From JAKQDH01 sp029558835 (GTDB taxonomy: Bacteria; Planctomycetota; Phycisphaerae; UBA1845): DNA of 64,000 nt. The position numbers and the translations under genes are program-made. The stretch is from positions 1 to 64,000 of the forward strand of contig DAOQSN010000004.1 in assembly GCA_035356615.1 (NCBI GenBank). Direction: 5' to 3'. Positions 1 to 9,090 of this stretch are shown here, one piece after another (the stretch's first letter is position 1; each line of letters starts with the position of its first letter). The notes under the pieces were generated by a model. That model searched no databases. It had not been told where the DNA came from and worked only from the letters and a program-made list of their open reading frames with translations.

Positions 1-180
1 GCCCTCGGCCCCACAAAAAAACCGAAAAATCCCCACTGCTGTCTAACTTGGGCTAGCGGCCGCGCCGGCGTTCAGAGCGCGCGCCAGTTTGCGCATCCGT
101 TTGCAGTTCCGTACCCTGCGGAAGCGTATCCTGATTCTACGACTGGCGTCGCTGGCAGACGTAGCCGTGGGTGGCTGGGC

Positions 181-1005
181 TCAGTCGCCGCAGGTACGTC
201 TTACCGTCGGCAGCAGGGCGGCGTGCGTTGGCGGTGTGCCGGCCAGGCAGGGCAGGTCGTCCTGCATGTCGCGGGCCAGGTCGAAGGGGAGCAGCGTGGC
301 CCCGCGGGCGTCGCTGACCACTCCGCCGGCCTCCTGTACCAGTAGCACGCCGGCCGCCAGGTCCCAGATCTTGCAGCGCTGCATGAACGTCGCCTGCAAA
401 GCACCCGAGGCCACCAATGCCAGGTGCCACGCCGTTGACCCCAGATTGCGGAAGGCCAGGTTCTCGATGCCGCACCATGCCTGGATGACGCGCAGGCTGA
501 CCCAATCCTTACCCGACGGAATCCCCACCAGCCGATCCAGCTCGGGAGGCAGCTCGCGCACCGCGATCGCCCGGCCGTTGCACATCGCGCCGGCACCGAC
601 GGCCGCACGGTAGACGATCCCCAGATTGTGCTCCACGACCACGCCAACTACGGGCAGCCCCTGCCGCAGAATCCCAATCGACGTGCAGAAACAAGGCAGA
701 CCGGCCGTGAAGTTGCGCGTCCCATCCAGAGGGTCGATCACCCAGCAGAACTCTGCCCGGGCCGGATGCGGCAAGGCAGCGTCGCCCTCCGCCCCTTCCT
801 CAGCGACAATCGCGTGGTCCGGGTGTTGTTGGCGAATTGTCCGAACAATCTGGTCCTGAATGCGATGATCCGTGTCGGTCACAACGGACGTGTCTGGCTT
901 GATATAAACTGCGATTTGCCCCAGCTTGCCGCGCACCAACTCTCCGCTTTCACAGGCAAGCCGGGTGGCAAGTTCGAGCAGATCGTCATATTGGGGAGCG
1001 GTCAT
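181..1005 (-). CDS. Inositol monophosphatase family phosphatase
   Basis: A 274-residue protein of the Mg2+-dependent inositol monophosphatase/CysQ/FBPase fold, which removes phosphate from small phosphorylated alcohols or nucleotides. The metal-binding signature is visible: VAEEG near residues 67-71, DPLDGTRNF at 91-99, and the second motif WDLAAGVLLVQEAGG starting at 214. Length is typical for the family. The start is the ATG at 1005; no clear Shine-Dalgarno precedes it. It stands alone, divergent from the YbaK-like gene. The family is certain; the substrate (inositol phosphate, histidinol phosphate or PAP) cannot be decided from the sequence. Confidence 0.93.
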   Translation of the reverse strand: MTAPQYDDLLELATRLACESGELVRGKLGQIAVYIKPDTSVVTDTDHRIQDQIVRTIRQQHPDHAIVAEEGAEGDAALPHPARAEFCWVIDPLDGTRNFTAGLPCFCTSIGILRQGLPVVGVVVEHNLGIVYRAAVGAGAMCNGRAIAVRELPPELDRLVGIPSGKDWVSLRVIQAWCGIENLAFRNLGSTAWHLALVASGALQATFMQRCKIWDLAAGVLLVQEAGGVVSDARGATLLPFDLARDMQDDLPCLAGTPPTHAALLPTVRRTCGD

Positions 1006-1186
1006 GTCGGAAGATCATAGTCGTTTGATCCGTTTCTGCCAGCCGATAGCTGGGTTGGCCGCGTGGTGCTGGTCGGCTCGGTGATTGTGGTGTATGGTGG
1101 AGCGTGGGGATGCGGTCGGTCGGGTTCATGTCCGTGCGGTGGTCGCTGACCGACGGGTCCGCGTTGCAGTTAAGGGAGGGCTTGGC

Positions 1187-1657
1187 ATGACTCTCCTGGA
1201 ACTTCTGGAAGCGGAAGGGATTCCCTACGAGCGGCATCGGCACCCGGCCACCCTGTCCGCTCAACAACTCGCCCAATGCGAACATCTGCCCGGTTGGAAC
1301 ATCGCCAAGCCGGTGGTGGTGCGGGACGAGACGGGGTTCACGCTGTGCGTGGTGCCGGCGCCCGCGCGGATCGACCTGGCGGCCGTGGCCGACGCGCTCT
1401 GCGTGGACCGCGTTGAGCTTGCCCACGAACAGGAGTTGTCGGGGCTGTTTCCCGGCTGCGAGTTGGGGGCCCAGCCGCCGATCGGGCCGCTGTACGGCCT
1501 GCCCACGCTGGTCGATTACAGTCTGCTGGATGGCGACTACGTGGTCTTCCAGGCGGGCAGTCACACCGAGAGCATTCGCGTCGCCCGCTCCGACTTCGAG
1601 CGACTCGCCCAGCCCAAGTACGCGCGGATCGCCGCGCTCCCCGCGGCCAAGACGTAG
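1187..1657 (+). CDS. YbaK/EbsC-type aminoacyl-tRNA deacylase domain protein
   Basis: A 156-residue stand-alone protein of the YbaK/ProX fold, whose members hydrolyse mischarged tRNAs such as Cys-tRNA(Pro) or Ala-tRNA(Pro). Family features are the opening LLEAEGIPYERHRHP, a lysine in NIAKPVVV, and the glycine-rich PIGPLYGLPTLVD segment. The ATG at 1187 is chosen because a GGGAGGG Shine-Dalgarno ends six bases before it; the reading frame stays open further upstream but that part does not look like the family. Which tRNA is edited is not visible. Confidence 0.88.
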   Translation: MTLLELLEAEGIPYERHRHPATLSAQQLAQCEHLPGWNIAKPVVVRDETGFTLCVVPAPARIDLAAVADALCVDRVELAHEQELSGLFPGCELGAQPPIGPLYGLPTLVDYSLLDGDYVVFQAGSHTESIRVARSDFERLAQPKYARIAALPAAKT

Positions 1658-1787
1658 AGGCAGCCGGGCTTCCGGCCCGGAGTGTACCGAAGGAACGGCG
1701 TCGGCGTCGTGCTGGACGAACGCGGGCGCTTGAGTAGGATGGTCTGTATGGAGCCCGCGGGAACACTCAGCCCACCGGCCGCGTCGC

Positions 1788-1862
1788 CGCAGGCGGGTTC
1801 GGGTTGGCAAGAGCGCCTGACTGTGGACCAGGATGGCGCAGGTGTAAGTCCTGTCGCCGGTA
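1788..1862 (+). other. Degenerate tRNA-like sequence (His-like GTG anticodon)
   Basis: Three tRNA arms can be drawn in order. The D stem is GTTC (1797-1800) with GAGC (1811-1814) and a GG in the loop. The anticodon stem is CCTGA/CCAGG with loop CTGTGGA, which would give anticodon GTG. The T stem is GCAGG/CCTGT. The T loop is TGTAAGT instead of TTCRANY, one anticodon-stem pair is A-C, and the acceptor stem does not pair (1788-1794 against 1855-1861). It is therefore not a working tRNA but a probable remnant, lying at the border of an AT-richer stretch. The remainder of 1658-2100 shows no gene. Confidence 0.4.
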
Positions 1863-2100
1863 GTGTAAACAGCGCATGTCGAGACGGCGGTCTACGCCCG
1901 CGCGCACCAATCCGGGGACGGAGGTGCCCGCAGGACAGAAAGGGGACGTTGCTGATTTCCCGAGGTGGGGCCTGCTGGTATGGCGACCCCGATTGTCGGG
2001 CGCGTCTCCGTCGGGAGGGATACGCCAGCGGAAGATCAGTGATCTCCCCTCTTCCGATCCGCGGGGAGAACGACCTCAAAGGTAGGAGCCCAGTAGGATC

Positions 2101-2433
2101 ATGAACGAACCGGATGAGAAGACTCCGACAATCGTCGTGAAGGCTGGGAACCCTGTTCTTGTACTCGTCCTTTTGGTGCTAATCGCGGCGGGGGCGTTTC
2201 TGGGGGGAATGCTCTTTGAGAGAGAGAAGCCTGTTCCGGCCACCGGCGCGCCAGCTATCGCACACACGACCATGTCGGTCGGGGATAGTCTCGCACCTAC
2301 TGGCCTCATCGTCGTGACGGCACAGGGGAAGATATACTACGTAGGACGTTCCTCCCCAAAAGGCAAGCCCGATCAGCCTCTTTCTTGGCATGCCACCCCA
2401 CTTGGCCCAGAGAACGACCCTCGTGACCGTTGA
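2101..2433 (+). CDS. Small single-pass membrane protein, unknown function
   Basis: A 110-residue protein with a short polar N-terminus, one strong transmembrane segment (about residues 19-39, VLVLVLLVLIAAGAFLGGML) and a C-terminal soluble part rich in Pro and Gly. GGAG at 2085-2088 lies 12 bases before the ATG and a closer AGGA is also present. Base composition is visibly more AT-rich than in the flanking housekeeping genes. I do not recognise the family. It sits beside the HNH protein, in the opposite orientation. Confidence 0.6.
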   Translation: MNEPDEKTPTIVVKAGNPVLVLVLLVLIAAGAFLGGMLFEREKPVPATGAPAIAHTTMSVGDSLAPTGLIVVTAQGKIYYVGRSSPKGKPDQPLSWHATPLGPENDPRDR

Positions 2434-2689
2434 GTAACAAGAGCCGTGTTAGCTTACTCATGAAAGGGCGCGGTAATGGCTACGGACGCCAAAGAGGAGA
2501 AAGGGGAAAGGGCCATCACTGATTCTCCCTCCCGCAGGCGCCGTACGCTTGGCGATCCGGATCATCGAACGGTGCTCTCGTCCAAGTATCAGTGACGCCT
2601 GCTTCTCTCGCCGCCCCGAGAAGCTGGCACTGACATCCTCGCTCGTCACCCGTAAGCCTGCAAAGCGTCTGATCTTCCAGTCTGCCGCG

Positions 2690-3505
2690 CTAATCACCAA
2701 ACGGGTTTAGTTCGTCCCGATTCGGAAACGGAAACTCTAAGTCGGTTTCGGTTGTACCAGTTGCAGGCCGACCCGTCCTCGGGCGGTACACCCCCACACA
2801 CCCACGCGGTGTGTATCCGGCCAATTCGCCGAACCGATGCCAATCATAGATCTTCAGCCCGAATATGCACGCGAAGAGACCGTCATCGCTCTTGGCCCAC
2901 ACGCACTCGTAGACACACTTGCCGTTGCGAGACACGACCTTATCGGTGCGCCCCGCGAGGCGGTTCTTCTTGATGACGCTGACGAAAAGCGCGTGCTGTT
3001 CCAGGAGTCCATCCACCAGGTTCCCGGCCTGAACAGGATCCGTCGCGCTCCCTGTCGACGGGTCGATCAGACCACAGCGCATCGGCGGATGCAGGGCGTT
3101 GTGTGTGTCAGGGGGCAGCCACTCACCGTAAAGCGCGGTATGGAAGCCGCGGACGCACCGGATTATGAACCTAGGCAGGTTCAGCTGCTTACTCAAGGTG
3201 CGCAACCCTGGCCCCCCGCCGATCACATCCCCCTGCATGTAGCGGTGCTTCGTTGGAAGGGGCCACCCTTGGATTGTTGCGATGAGCAGGCCGAGCAGTT
3301 CGTCGTCGGCATGTTCACGAGCGTTGCACGCTTCGTGGGTCGGGAGAACCAGGGGGATATCCCTGTCCTCCCGACGAAAGAGCGCGCTCGGCGGCAAGTG
3401 GTCTCGGGTAGTCTTCTCCTTGGGACCGAAGTTCTTGCCGCAGAGGTAGCAGAACGGCAACTTGTGCACGCTGCGAAGATCCTGTTGCGTTTGAAGTACG
3501 GGCAC
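2690..3505 (-). CDS. HNH-type nuclease-like protein
   Basis: A 271-residue protein with an HNH-like zinc site near the N-terminus: CYLCG (about 19-23), then TRDHLPPSALF (about 33-43) and LPTHEACNAREHADDE (about 54-69). A CxxC pair, a DH and a CN(x)EH arrangement are typical of HNH endonucleases of defence or mobile DNA origin. The remainder is unrecognised. The start is GTG at 3505 with GAGG six bases upstream; the next ATG would cut into the zinc site. The gene is alone and more AT-rich than its neighbours, so horizontal transfer is likely. Its role (defence, homing or repair) is unknown. Confidence 0.75.
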   Translation of the reverse strand: MPVLQTQQDLRSVHKLPFCYLCGKNFGPKEKTTRDHLPPSALFRREDRDIPLVLPTHEACNAREHADDELLGLLIATIQGWPLPTKHRYMQGDVIGGGPGLRTLSKQLNLPRFIIRCVRGFHTALYGEWLPPDTHNALHPPMRCGLIDPSTGSATDPVQAGNLVDGLLEQHALFVSVIKKNRLAGRTDKVVSRNGKCVYECVWAKSDDGLFACIFGLKIYDWHRFGELAGYTPRGCVGVYRPRTGRPATGTTETDLEFPFPNRDELNPFGD

Positions 3506-3678
3506 CTGTCACCTCTTCATTGTCCATTTAACGCGAAAGTACGGCAAACGAAAAGGGGGGCTGGCGTTGCCCCGGTGCGGGTGATGCGGGGCCACCGCAT
3601 GACGCCCCTGCTGGTCGTGCGACCCGCACAGGCCGTCAACTGTTGTGAGATAGCTTTCCGGTCCCTTCAGTCCTTGCC

Positions 3679-3752
3679 TTCGTGTTCTTCGTGCTCTTCG
3701 TGGTAGAGAGCGAACGGGCGGAACACCACGGAGGGCACGAAGGGGCACAAAG
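3679..3752. repeat. Imperfect inverted repeat of CTTCGTG units
   Basis: The left arm contains TTCGTGTTCTTCGTGCTC followed by TTCGTGGT (3679-3704). The right arm is ACCACGGAGGGCACGAAGG continuing to CACAAAG (3725-3752). The arms are roughly complementary around a 20-base spacer and built from 8-9 base CACGAAG-type units. The intergenic stretch 3506-3885 holds no gene that I can support. Confidence 0.6.
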
Positions 3753-3885
3753 CGTAGAGTGTGGTGAGCAGTCTCTGCCGACGCACGCACAGACGCCGGG
3801 AAGCGCATGTTGTTCGGGAGCTTTCGTGGTGAGGACCTCGGTGGGCGAGCAGCTCGGTCGCGGGCTTGAGCGTGGCGCGCCGCCG

Positions 3886-5100
3886 TCAAGCTTGGGCGGG
3901 CGGCTCTGCCGTTTCCGGTGGAGGAGAAGCGCCGGGGAGCGCCTCCCCGACCGTGCCTTCTTGGACCGCCCGCAGGTCGTCGAGGCGGTCTAAGCGGCGG
4001 TCAAGTTGGCGGGTGCGGACGCCGACCAGTTCGGTGTATTCCTTCCAGGCGTCCTCCAGGCGCTTGCCCATGCGCTCCATCTTCTCTACATAGCGCGCCC
4101 ATTGTTGGCGGAAATCGGAGAGCAGCTCCAGGATTTGCCGCGACGCCTGCTGGAGGCGGAAGTTCTCGGCCGCCTGCCGGATGACGCTCAGGACGGCATA
4201 CAAAGTCAGCGGCGAGCAGAGCACCACCTTGGCATGCAGGGCCTCGTCCATCAGCGCGGGGGCGTGCTCGTGGATGAACGCGTAAATCTGCTCGTTCGGG
4301 ATGAAGATCAGCACGTAGTCCACCGTGCCCTGGGCCGGGTCGATGTAGGCACGCGTCGTGACTTCGTTGATCCGCGTGCGCACGTCGCGGAGAAACTGGT
4401 CGGTGCACGCCTTGCGGGTGGCCTCGTCCGGCGCGTCGAGCACCTTCAGGTAGTTGGGCAGCGGGAACTTGACGTCCATGTTGAGCCGCTGCTGGTTGGG
4501 CAGCAGGAACGTGTAATCAGGAATCGTGCCGCTTTCGCCGCGGGTCTGCTTGACGTAGTTGACGTTCTCGACCAGGCCGGCAAGACGCAGCACGTCCTCG
4601 GCCATGCGCTCGCCCCATTGCCCGCGGCGTTGCGGGTTAGCCAGGGCTTCGCGCAGGCGGGCGGTCGTCTCGTGCAGGCGCTGCGTGGCCTGCGACTGTG
4701 TGGTCAGCGCGCCCTGCAATTCGGCCCCATGCTTCTCGGCGGCCTGGACGACGCGTTGCAACTCGGTCAAGCGGCGCGTCACGTCCTCCAGGCGGGCGTC
4801 GATGAGCTTGCGACTGCCTTCGAGCACCTCGCCGTGCCGGGAGGTCTGCTGGTCGAGGCGATCGGCGGCCACCTTGAGGAACAGGTCGGTATTGGCGGCC
4901 AGGGCCTCGCGGGACAACGCGCCAAAGGACGTCTTGACCTGCTCGAGGAGCGTGCTGACTTCCTGGACCTTTTCGGCCTGGGCCTGTTCGAGCAGCGTCC
5001 GCGCGAGTCGTGCCTCGCGCTGCCGCCCCAGAGCCTGCACGATGAGCACGAGCCCGGCCCCCATGACCATCCCTACGACTACCGCAAGCACGTATCCCAT
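3886..5100 (-). CDS. rmuC: RmuC family DNA recombination protein
   Basis: A 404-residue RmuC homologue, the predicted nuclease-fold protein that limits recombination at inverted repeats. It opens with one N-terminal membrane segment (residues 4-24), followed by a long coiled coil to about residue 150. The conserved RmuC domain (about 165-370) carries RGQWGE, VKFPLPNYL, DYVLIFIPNE and SPLTLYAVL blocks. The C-terminus is a Pro/Ala-rich tail. Order and length match the family. The start is the ATG at 5100. It stands alone. Confidence 0.95.
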   Translation of the reverse strand: MGYVLAVVVGMVMGAGLVLIVQALGRQREARLARTLLEQAQAEKVQEVSTLLEQVKTSFGALSREALAANTDLFLKVAADRLDQQTSRHGEVLEGSRKLIDARLEDVTRRLTELQRVVQAAEKHGAELQGALTTQSQATQRLHETTARLREALANPQRRGQWGERMAEDVLRLAGLVENVNYVKQTRGESGTIPDYTFLLPNQQRLNMDVKFPLPNYLKVLDAPDEATRKACTDQFLRDVRTRINEVTTRAYIDPAQGTVDYVLIFIPNEQIYAFIHEHAPALMDEALHAKVVLCSPLTLYAVLSVIRQAAENFRLQQASRQILELLSDFRQQWARYVEKMERMGKRLEDAWKEYTELVGVRTRQLDRRLDRLDDLRAVQEGTVGEALPGASPPPETAEPPAQA

Positions 5101-5394
5101 TGCCGGTCATCCGCAAGCGGCGGGTCCCGCCTGACGGGTCGGAAGCGAAGGCCCGCCCCGTGCGCTGCCGGCACACCACGGCCGCGTCGGTTGGCGGCAG
5201 GAAACCGCGTGACCAGTATAACTGGAGTAGTCGGCGTGGTCGTCCCGTCGGACGCCGGCGAGGCCCGGTCCTCCGCGGCGGGGCCCCTTTTTCCGGACGG
5301 CCGGGGCCGGGTGCGTGTGCGGCCCGCGAACGGGAAGGCAACTCCGTGGCAGCCCGGGCGCACGTGCATCCGGGGTGCCGGTGGGGGAGGGGAT

Positions 5395-5721
5395 ATGTTC
5401 AAGCTTGGCAGCCGTGTTGCAGTGTCGCTGGTGCTGGTATTCGCGACGGGTTGTGCCTGCCACCGACCGGCGGCCACGGCCGGGCCACGCCTTGCCCGCC
5501 ATGATGTCAACGTTCTGTTCAATCCGCCGTGTGCCGACTTCGTGGGTGTTGAGGTGGGGCGGGCCCCCTGGCCGGTGACTCCGAGCGCCTCGGCCGGCGT
5601 CGGGACCGTGTCCTTCACGCGGACGCTCGTGGACTGGCAGGGGCGCGACCACGGGCGGCGCGACTACCTCCGCCGGCAGTTCGTGGAGGTGCGAACCGGA
5701 ACGGCGGATCTTCCTCGGTAG
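5395..5721 (+). CDS. Small predicted lipoprotein
   Basis: A 108-residue protein with a signal peptide and a lipobox ending in LVFATGC (cysteine about residue 21), so it is probably lipidated and anchored to a membrane. The ATG at 5395 is preceded by a strong GGGGAGGGG Shine-Dalgarno. The mature part has no domain that I recognise; it contains NPPCADFVGVEVGRAPW and several charged stretches. The neighbouring genes give no hint of function. Confidence 0.7.
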   Translation: MFKLGSRVAVSLVLVFATGCACHRPAATAGPRLARHDVNVLFNPPCADFVGVEVGRAPWPVTPSASAGVGTVSFTRTLVDWQGRDHGRRDYLRRQFVEVRTGTADLPR

Positions 5722-5996
5722 CGGTCTGGTACACAACTCTTGGGCCGTGGTTGATGCACCCGCGAACACGCGTGGAGCGTTGGCGGCGTCGTGAGCGCCA
5801 TGCTTTTTGCGCGACGCGATTCGTGGCCAGGCATGTTCTCGCCCCGGTGTCGGTTGAAGGAACAGCATCGGTCCCCCGGAGGTGCGTGAGAACGTCTGTG
5901 CGCCAGGGGGAGCACCTTCGCCTCCGCCGGCCTTGCCCACGCTGAGCGCGAGAGATCGGCGTCTATTCCCAGGCGGGGGCGTTGTTGCCTCCGCCG

Positions 5997-6038
5997 CCCT
6001 CACCCCTACCCCTCTCCCGGGGGGAGAGGGGTTTGAGG
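5997..6038. repeat. CCCCTCTCCC hairpin repeat, copy 1
   Basis: A dyad CCCCTCTCCC / GGGGAGAGGGG preceded by CCCTCACCCCTA. The same element occurs at 28450-28486, 35060-35097 and 60569-60609. The rest of the intergenic stretch 5722-6154 holds no gene that I can support. Confidence 0.8.
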
Positions 6039-6154
6039 CCGCGGGTGCCTCGGCGGAATGCGGCTCCATCCTCCCGAAGACGCACGGCGACGGGGCGGCT
6101 GACGTGGACCGGTAGCCTGTTGCCCGGGCGCTGTGCTGCTACAATGCCCGGCTC

Positions 6155-6925
6155 ATGGACATGGTCCTGGTCGAGAACCTGGTGAAGGTCTTCCCGACGC
6201 CCGCCGGCACCGAGAAGCGGGCGGTCAACGGGTTGAGCTTCCGCGTGGGCGAGGGGGAGATCTACGGTCTGCTGGGTCCCAACGGGGCGGGTAAGACCAC
6301 GACGCTGCGGATGCTGAGCGGGTTGATGGAGCCGACCAGCGGCCGGGCAGTGCTGGCCGGGCACGACGTGGCCGTCGAACGCGAGCAGGTGAAACGCAAA
6401 CTCGGTTTCCTCACCGCCCACACGGGGCTGTACCTGCGGCTGACGGCGCGGGAGCTGCTGAGGTACTTCGCCGACCTGCACGGCATGGGGCCGGCGGCGG
6501 GGCAGGAGCGCATCGACCACCTGCTGAAGTGGCTGGACATGGAGGCGTTTGCCGGCCTGCGATGCGGGGCGCTGTCCACCGGGCAGCGGCAGCGGGTCAA
6601 CATCGCTCGGGCGTTGCTGGCCGATCCGCCGATCCTGGTCATGGACGAGCCGACGCTGGGGCTGGACGTGCTCAGCAACCGGATCATCCTGGAGTTCATC
6701 CGGCGGGAGCGCGACGCCGGCAAGGCCATCATCCTGTCCACGCACTACCTCGACGAGGCGGAAAGCCTCTGCGACTGCATCGGCCTGCTGCACGACGGGC
6801 GACTCGTGGCGGAGGGGGACCTGGAGACCCTGCGGGCCCAAGCGGGCATGTTGCGGCTCAGCGATATCTTCCTGAAGCTGGTGCATGCTGACACCCGCGC
6901 CCTGCTCGGAGCGGTGCAGCCATGA
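6155..6925 (+). CDS. ABC transporter ATP-binding protein, NatA-like
   Basis: A 256-residue ABC ATPase of the Na+-efflux/ABC-2 export type. Walker A is GPNGAGKT (41-48), the signature is LSTGQRQR (140-147), Walker B is ILVMDEPT (160-167) and the H-loop is STHYLDEA. Its stop overlaps the start of the permease gene by 4 bp (ATGA), so the two are co-translated and form one exporter. The start is ATG 6155; an in-frame ATG at 6161 is equally possible. The substrate is unknown; the NatAB assignment rests on the arrangement and the partner. Confidence 0.93.
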   Translation: MDMVLVENLVKVFPTPAGTEKRAVNGLSFRVGEGEIYGLLGPNGAGKTTTLRMLSGLMEPTSGRAVLAGHDVAVEREQVKRKLGFLTAHTGLYLRLTARELLRYFADLHGMGPAAGQERIDHLLKWLDMEAFAGLRCGALSTGQRQRVNIARALLADPPILVMDEPTLGLDVLSNRIILEFIRRERDAGKAIILSTHYLDEAESLCDCIGLLHDGRLVAEGDLETLRAQAGMLRLSDIFLKLVHADTRALLGAVQP

Positions 6926-9090
6926 CCTTCGGCCGCCGGATACGCACCGTCTATCGCAAGGAACTCATCGACATCCTGCGCGACAGCCGCACGCTGATCG
7001 CCATGATCGTCGTCCCGATCGTGCTGTACCCGCTGCTGACCATCGGCTCGCTGCAAGTAGTGACCGCGCAAGTGGGTATGCTGCACGAGGAGACGATGGT
7101 GGTGGGCGTGCTGCGGGAGCAGGACGCCGGGGACATTCTGCGGCCGATGATCGTCCTGGACGCCGAGGCGCTGGCGAAGGAGCGGGCGGCCGCGCAGGAC
7201 GCGGGCACGCGTGACGCGAGAACCTCCGCGAACGCGGCGGATGGCGGGTCGCTGTCGGCCGCGGCGTCGGTACCGCCGCCCGAGCCGATCGAGAAGGTGG
7301 AGTATCGGCTCTTCGCCTCGCGCGAGTCGCTGGAACGGGCGGTGAGCGAACGGCGGGTGCACGTCGGCGTGGTGTTTCCGCCGGAGGGGATCGTGGATGC
7401 GCCCGAGCGCAGCAACCGGATTGAGATTCTGGCGGACACGGAAGAGGTGCGCAGTCGTAAGGCGGCCCAGCGTTTGACGGAGATGCTGGCACGCACCCAG
7501 CAACGCCTGGTCGACAGTCGCCTGCGACAGGAAGGGCTGCCCAGCGCATTCATCGAGCCGTTCCAGGTGGCGACGGTTGATCTGTCCACGCCGCAGTCGC
7601 TGCTGGGGCAGATCCTGCCGCTCATCCTGGTGCTCATGACGATCACGGGGGCGATCTACCCGGCCATTGACCTGACGGCCGGCGAGCGCGAGCGCGGGAC
7701 GCTGGAGTCGCTGATGGTCAGCCCGGTACCGGTGCTGGAGTTGATCGTCGGCAAGTTCCTGGTGGTGGCGACGGTGGCGATCCTGGGGGCGGCGCTGAAC
7801 CTGGCGAGCATGACCGCCACCGTCTACTTCGGCGGCTTCGGGCGGATGATGGGCGGCGGCGCGGGGACGGTGCCGCTCGGCGGTCTGGTGCTGATCCTGG
7901 TGTGCCTGGTGCCGTTTGCAGTACTGATGTCGGCCATCATGATCGCCGTGTGCAGCTACGCCCGGACGTTCAAGGAAGCCCAGAACTACGTCATGCCGGT
8001 GATCCTGCTGGTGCTGGTGCCCGGCGGGTTGGCGGCGTTGCCCACGGCCCAGTTCGAGGGTGCCATGCTCGTGGCACCGGTGGGCAACATGGTGCTGCTG
8101 GCGCGGGAGCTGCTCTGGGGGGCGTACGTGCCGGCCTGGAAGATTCTGCTCGTGCTGGGCGTGACGACGCTCTACGCGGCCGCGGCCGTAGCGGTGGCGG
8201 CCGGTGTCTTCGGCAAGGAATCGGTCGTCTTCAGTGACGCCGCCTCGCTGCGGACGACGCTGATGCGGGGGATGATCAGGCCGGCGCCGCGGCCGTCGGT
8301 GCCGCTGGCGCTGTTGGTGACGGCCCTGCTGTTCCCCGTGTGGTTCTTCGTGCAGGCGTCCTTCTCGCCGGGTCCGGACGAGGATGTCGCGCGGCTGCTG
8401 CGGATATCGGCGCTGCTGATGCCGGTCTTGTTCGTGCTGCTGCCGGGTGCGGTGCTGTGGTATTGGAAGGTGGACCTGACCCGTGGCCTGAGCCTGCGCG
8501 CGCCGAGCCCGCGGTTTGTGCTGGCCGGCGTGCTGCTGGGATTGACGTTATGGGTGCCGGCCCATGAGCTGACGCTGGCGCAGTTGAGTGTGTTTCCCAT
8601 TCCGGAAGGATCGCTGAAGAGCCTGGAGACGTTTGCCGAGACGCTGCGGCGGCTGCCGGAGTGGCATTTGTTCCTGTACATCGCGCTGGTGCCCGCGCTG
8701 TGTGAGGAGTTGTTCTTCCGGGGGATCCTCCTGGGCGGGCTGGCAGGCAAGCTGCGGCGGTGGCCGGCGATTCTGGTTGCCGGGGCGGTCTTCGGCATCT
8801 TTCACTTCGTGGCCTTCAAGTTCCTGGTGACCGCGGTGCTGGGCGTCGTGCTGGGCTACCTTTGCTGGCAGTCGCGCTCGATTCTGCCGGGGATGATCGC
8901 GCATTTCCTGCACAACGGCTTGCAGGCGCTGACCGTGGCGCACCCGGGCTGGAACGAGTTCCTGGGGATCACCAGCGCAGAAGAGGCCGCCCATTTACCC
9001 CCGCACGTGCTGGGGCTGGGCGGCCTGTTAGTGGTTGTCGGTTGGTTATTGGCGGTCCGCCCGGCGCGGACCGTTACGACCCACTCGTGA
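6922..9090 (+). CDS. ABC-2 permease fused to a CPBP intramembrane protease domain
   Basis: A 722-residue membrane protein. Residues 1-430 form an ABC-2/NatB-type permease: an N-terminal helix after FGRRIRTVYRKELIDILRD, a large extracytoplasmic loop, and then five or six helices from about 230. Residues from about 450 to 710 form a CPBP (CAAX-protease-like) module with CEELFFRG near 594-601, HFVAFK near 630 and HFLHNGLQ near 660, which are the glutamate/arginine and histidine motifs of the family. It overlaps the ATPase gene by 4 bp and is convergent with the large surface-protein gene, with a 17-bp tail overlap. Whether the protease half is active is not shown. Confidence 0.9.
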   Translation: MTFGRRIRTVYRKELIDILRDSRTLIAMIVVPIVLYPLLTIGSLQVVTAQVGMLHEETMVVGVLREQDAGDILRPMIVLDAEALAKERAAAQDAGTRDARTSANAADGGSLSAAASVPPPEPIEKVEYRLFASRESLERAVSERRVHVGVVFPPEGIVDAPERSNRIEILADTEEVRSRKAAQRLTEMLARTQQRLVDSRLRQEGLPSAFIEPFQVATVDLSTPQSLLGQILPLILVLMTITGAIYPAIDLTAGERERGTLESLMVSPVPVLELIVGKFLVVATVAILGAALNLASMTATVYFGGFGRMMGGGAGTVPLGGLVLILVCLVPFAVLMSAIMIAVCSYARTFKEAQNYVMPVILLVLVPGGLAALPTAQFEGAMLVAPVGNMVLLARELLWGAYVPAWKILLVLGVTTLYAAAAVAVAAGVFGKESVVFSDAASLRTTLMRGMIRPAPRPSVPLALLVTALLFPVWFFVQASFSPGPDEDVARLLRISALLMPVLFVLLPGAVLWYWKVDLTRGLSLRAPSPRFVLAGVLLGLTLWVPAHELTLAQLSVFPIPEGSLKSLETFAETLRRLPEWHLFLYIALVPALCEELFFRGILLGGLAGKLRRWPAILVAGAVFGIFHFVAFKFLVTAVLGVVLGYLCWQSRSILPGMIAHFLHNGLQALTVAHPGWNEFLGITSAEEAAHLPPHVLGLGGLLVVVGWLLAVRPARTVTTHS

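Noticed and set aside
2458..2700. 80-codon minus-strand frame overlapping the end of the HNH gene
   Set aside because: No ribosome-binding site, domain or composition support; left as non-coding.
4006..5394. Long plus-strand open frame opposite rmuC
   Set aside because: It is the complementary shadow of a clear RmuC gene in GC-rich DNA; only its last part, from ATG 5395 with a strong ribosome-binding site, reads as a real lipoprotein.
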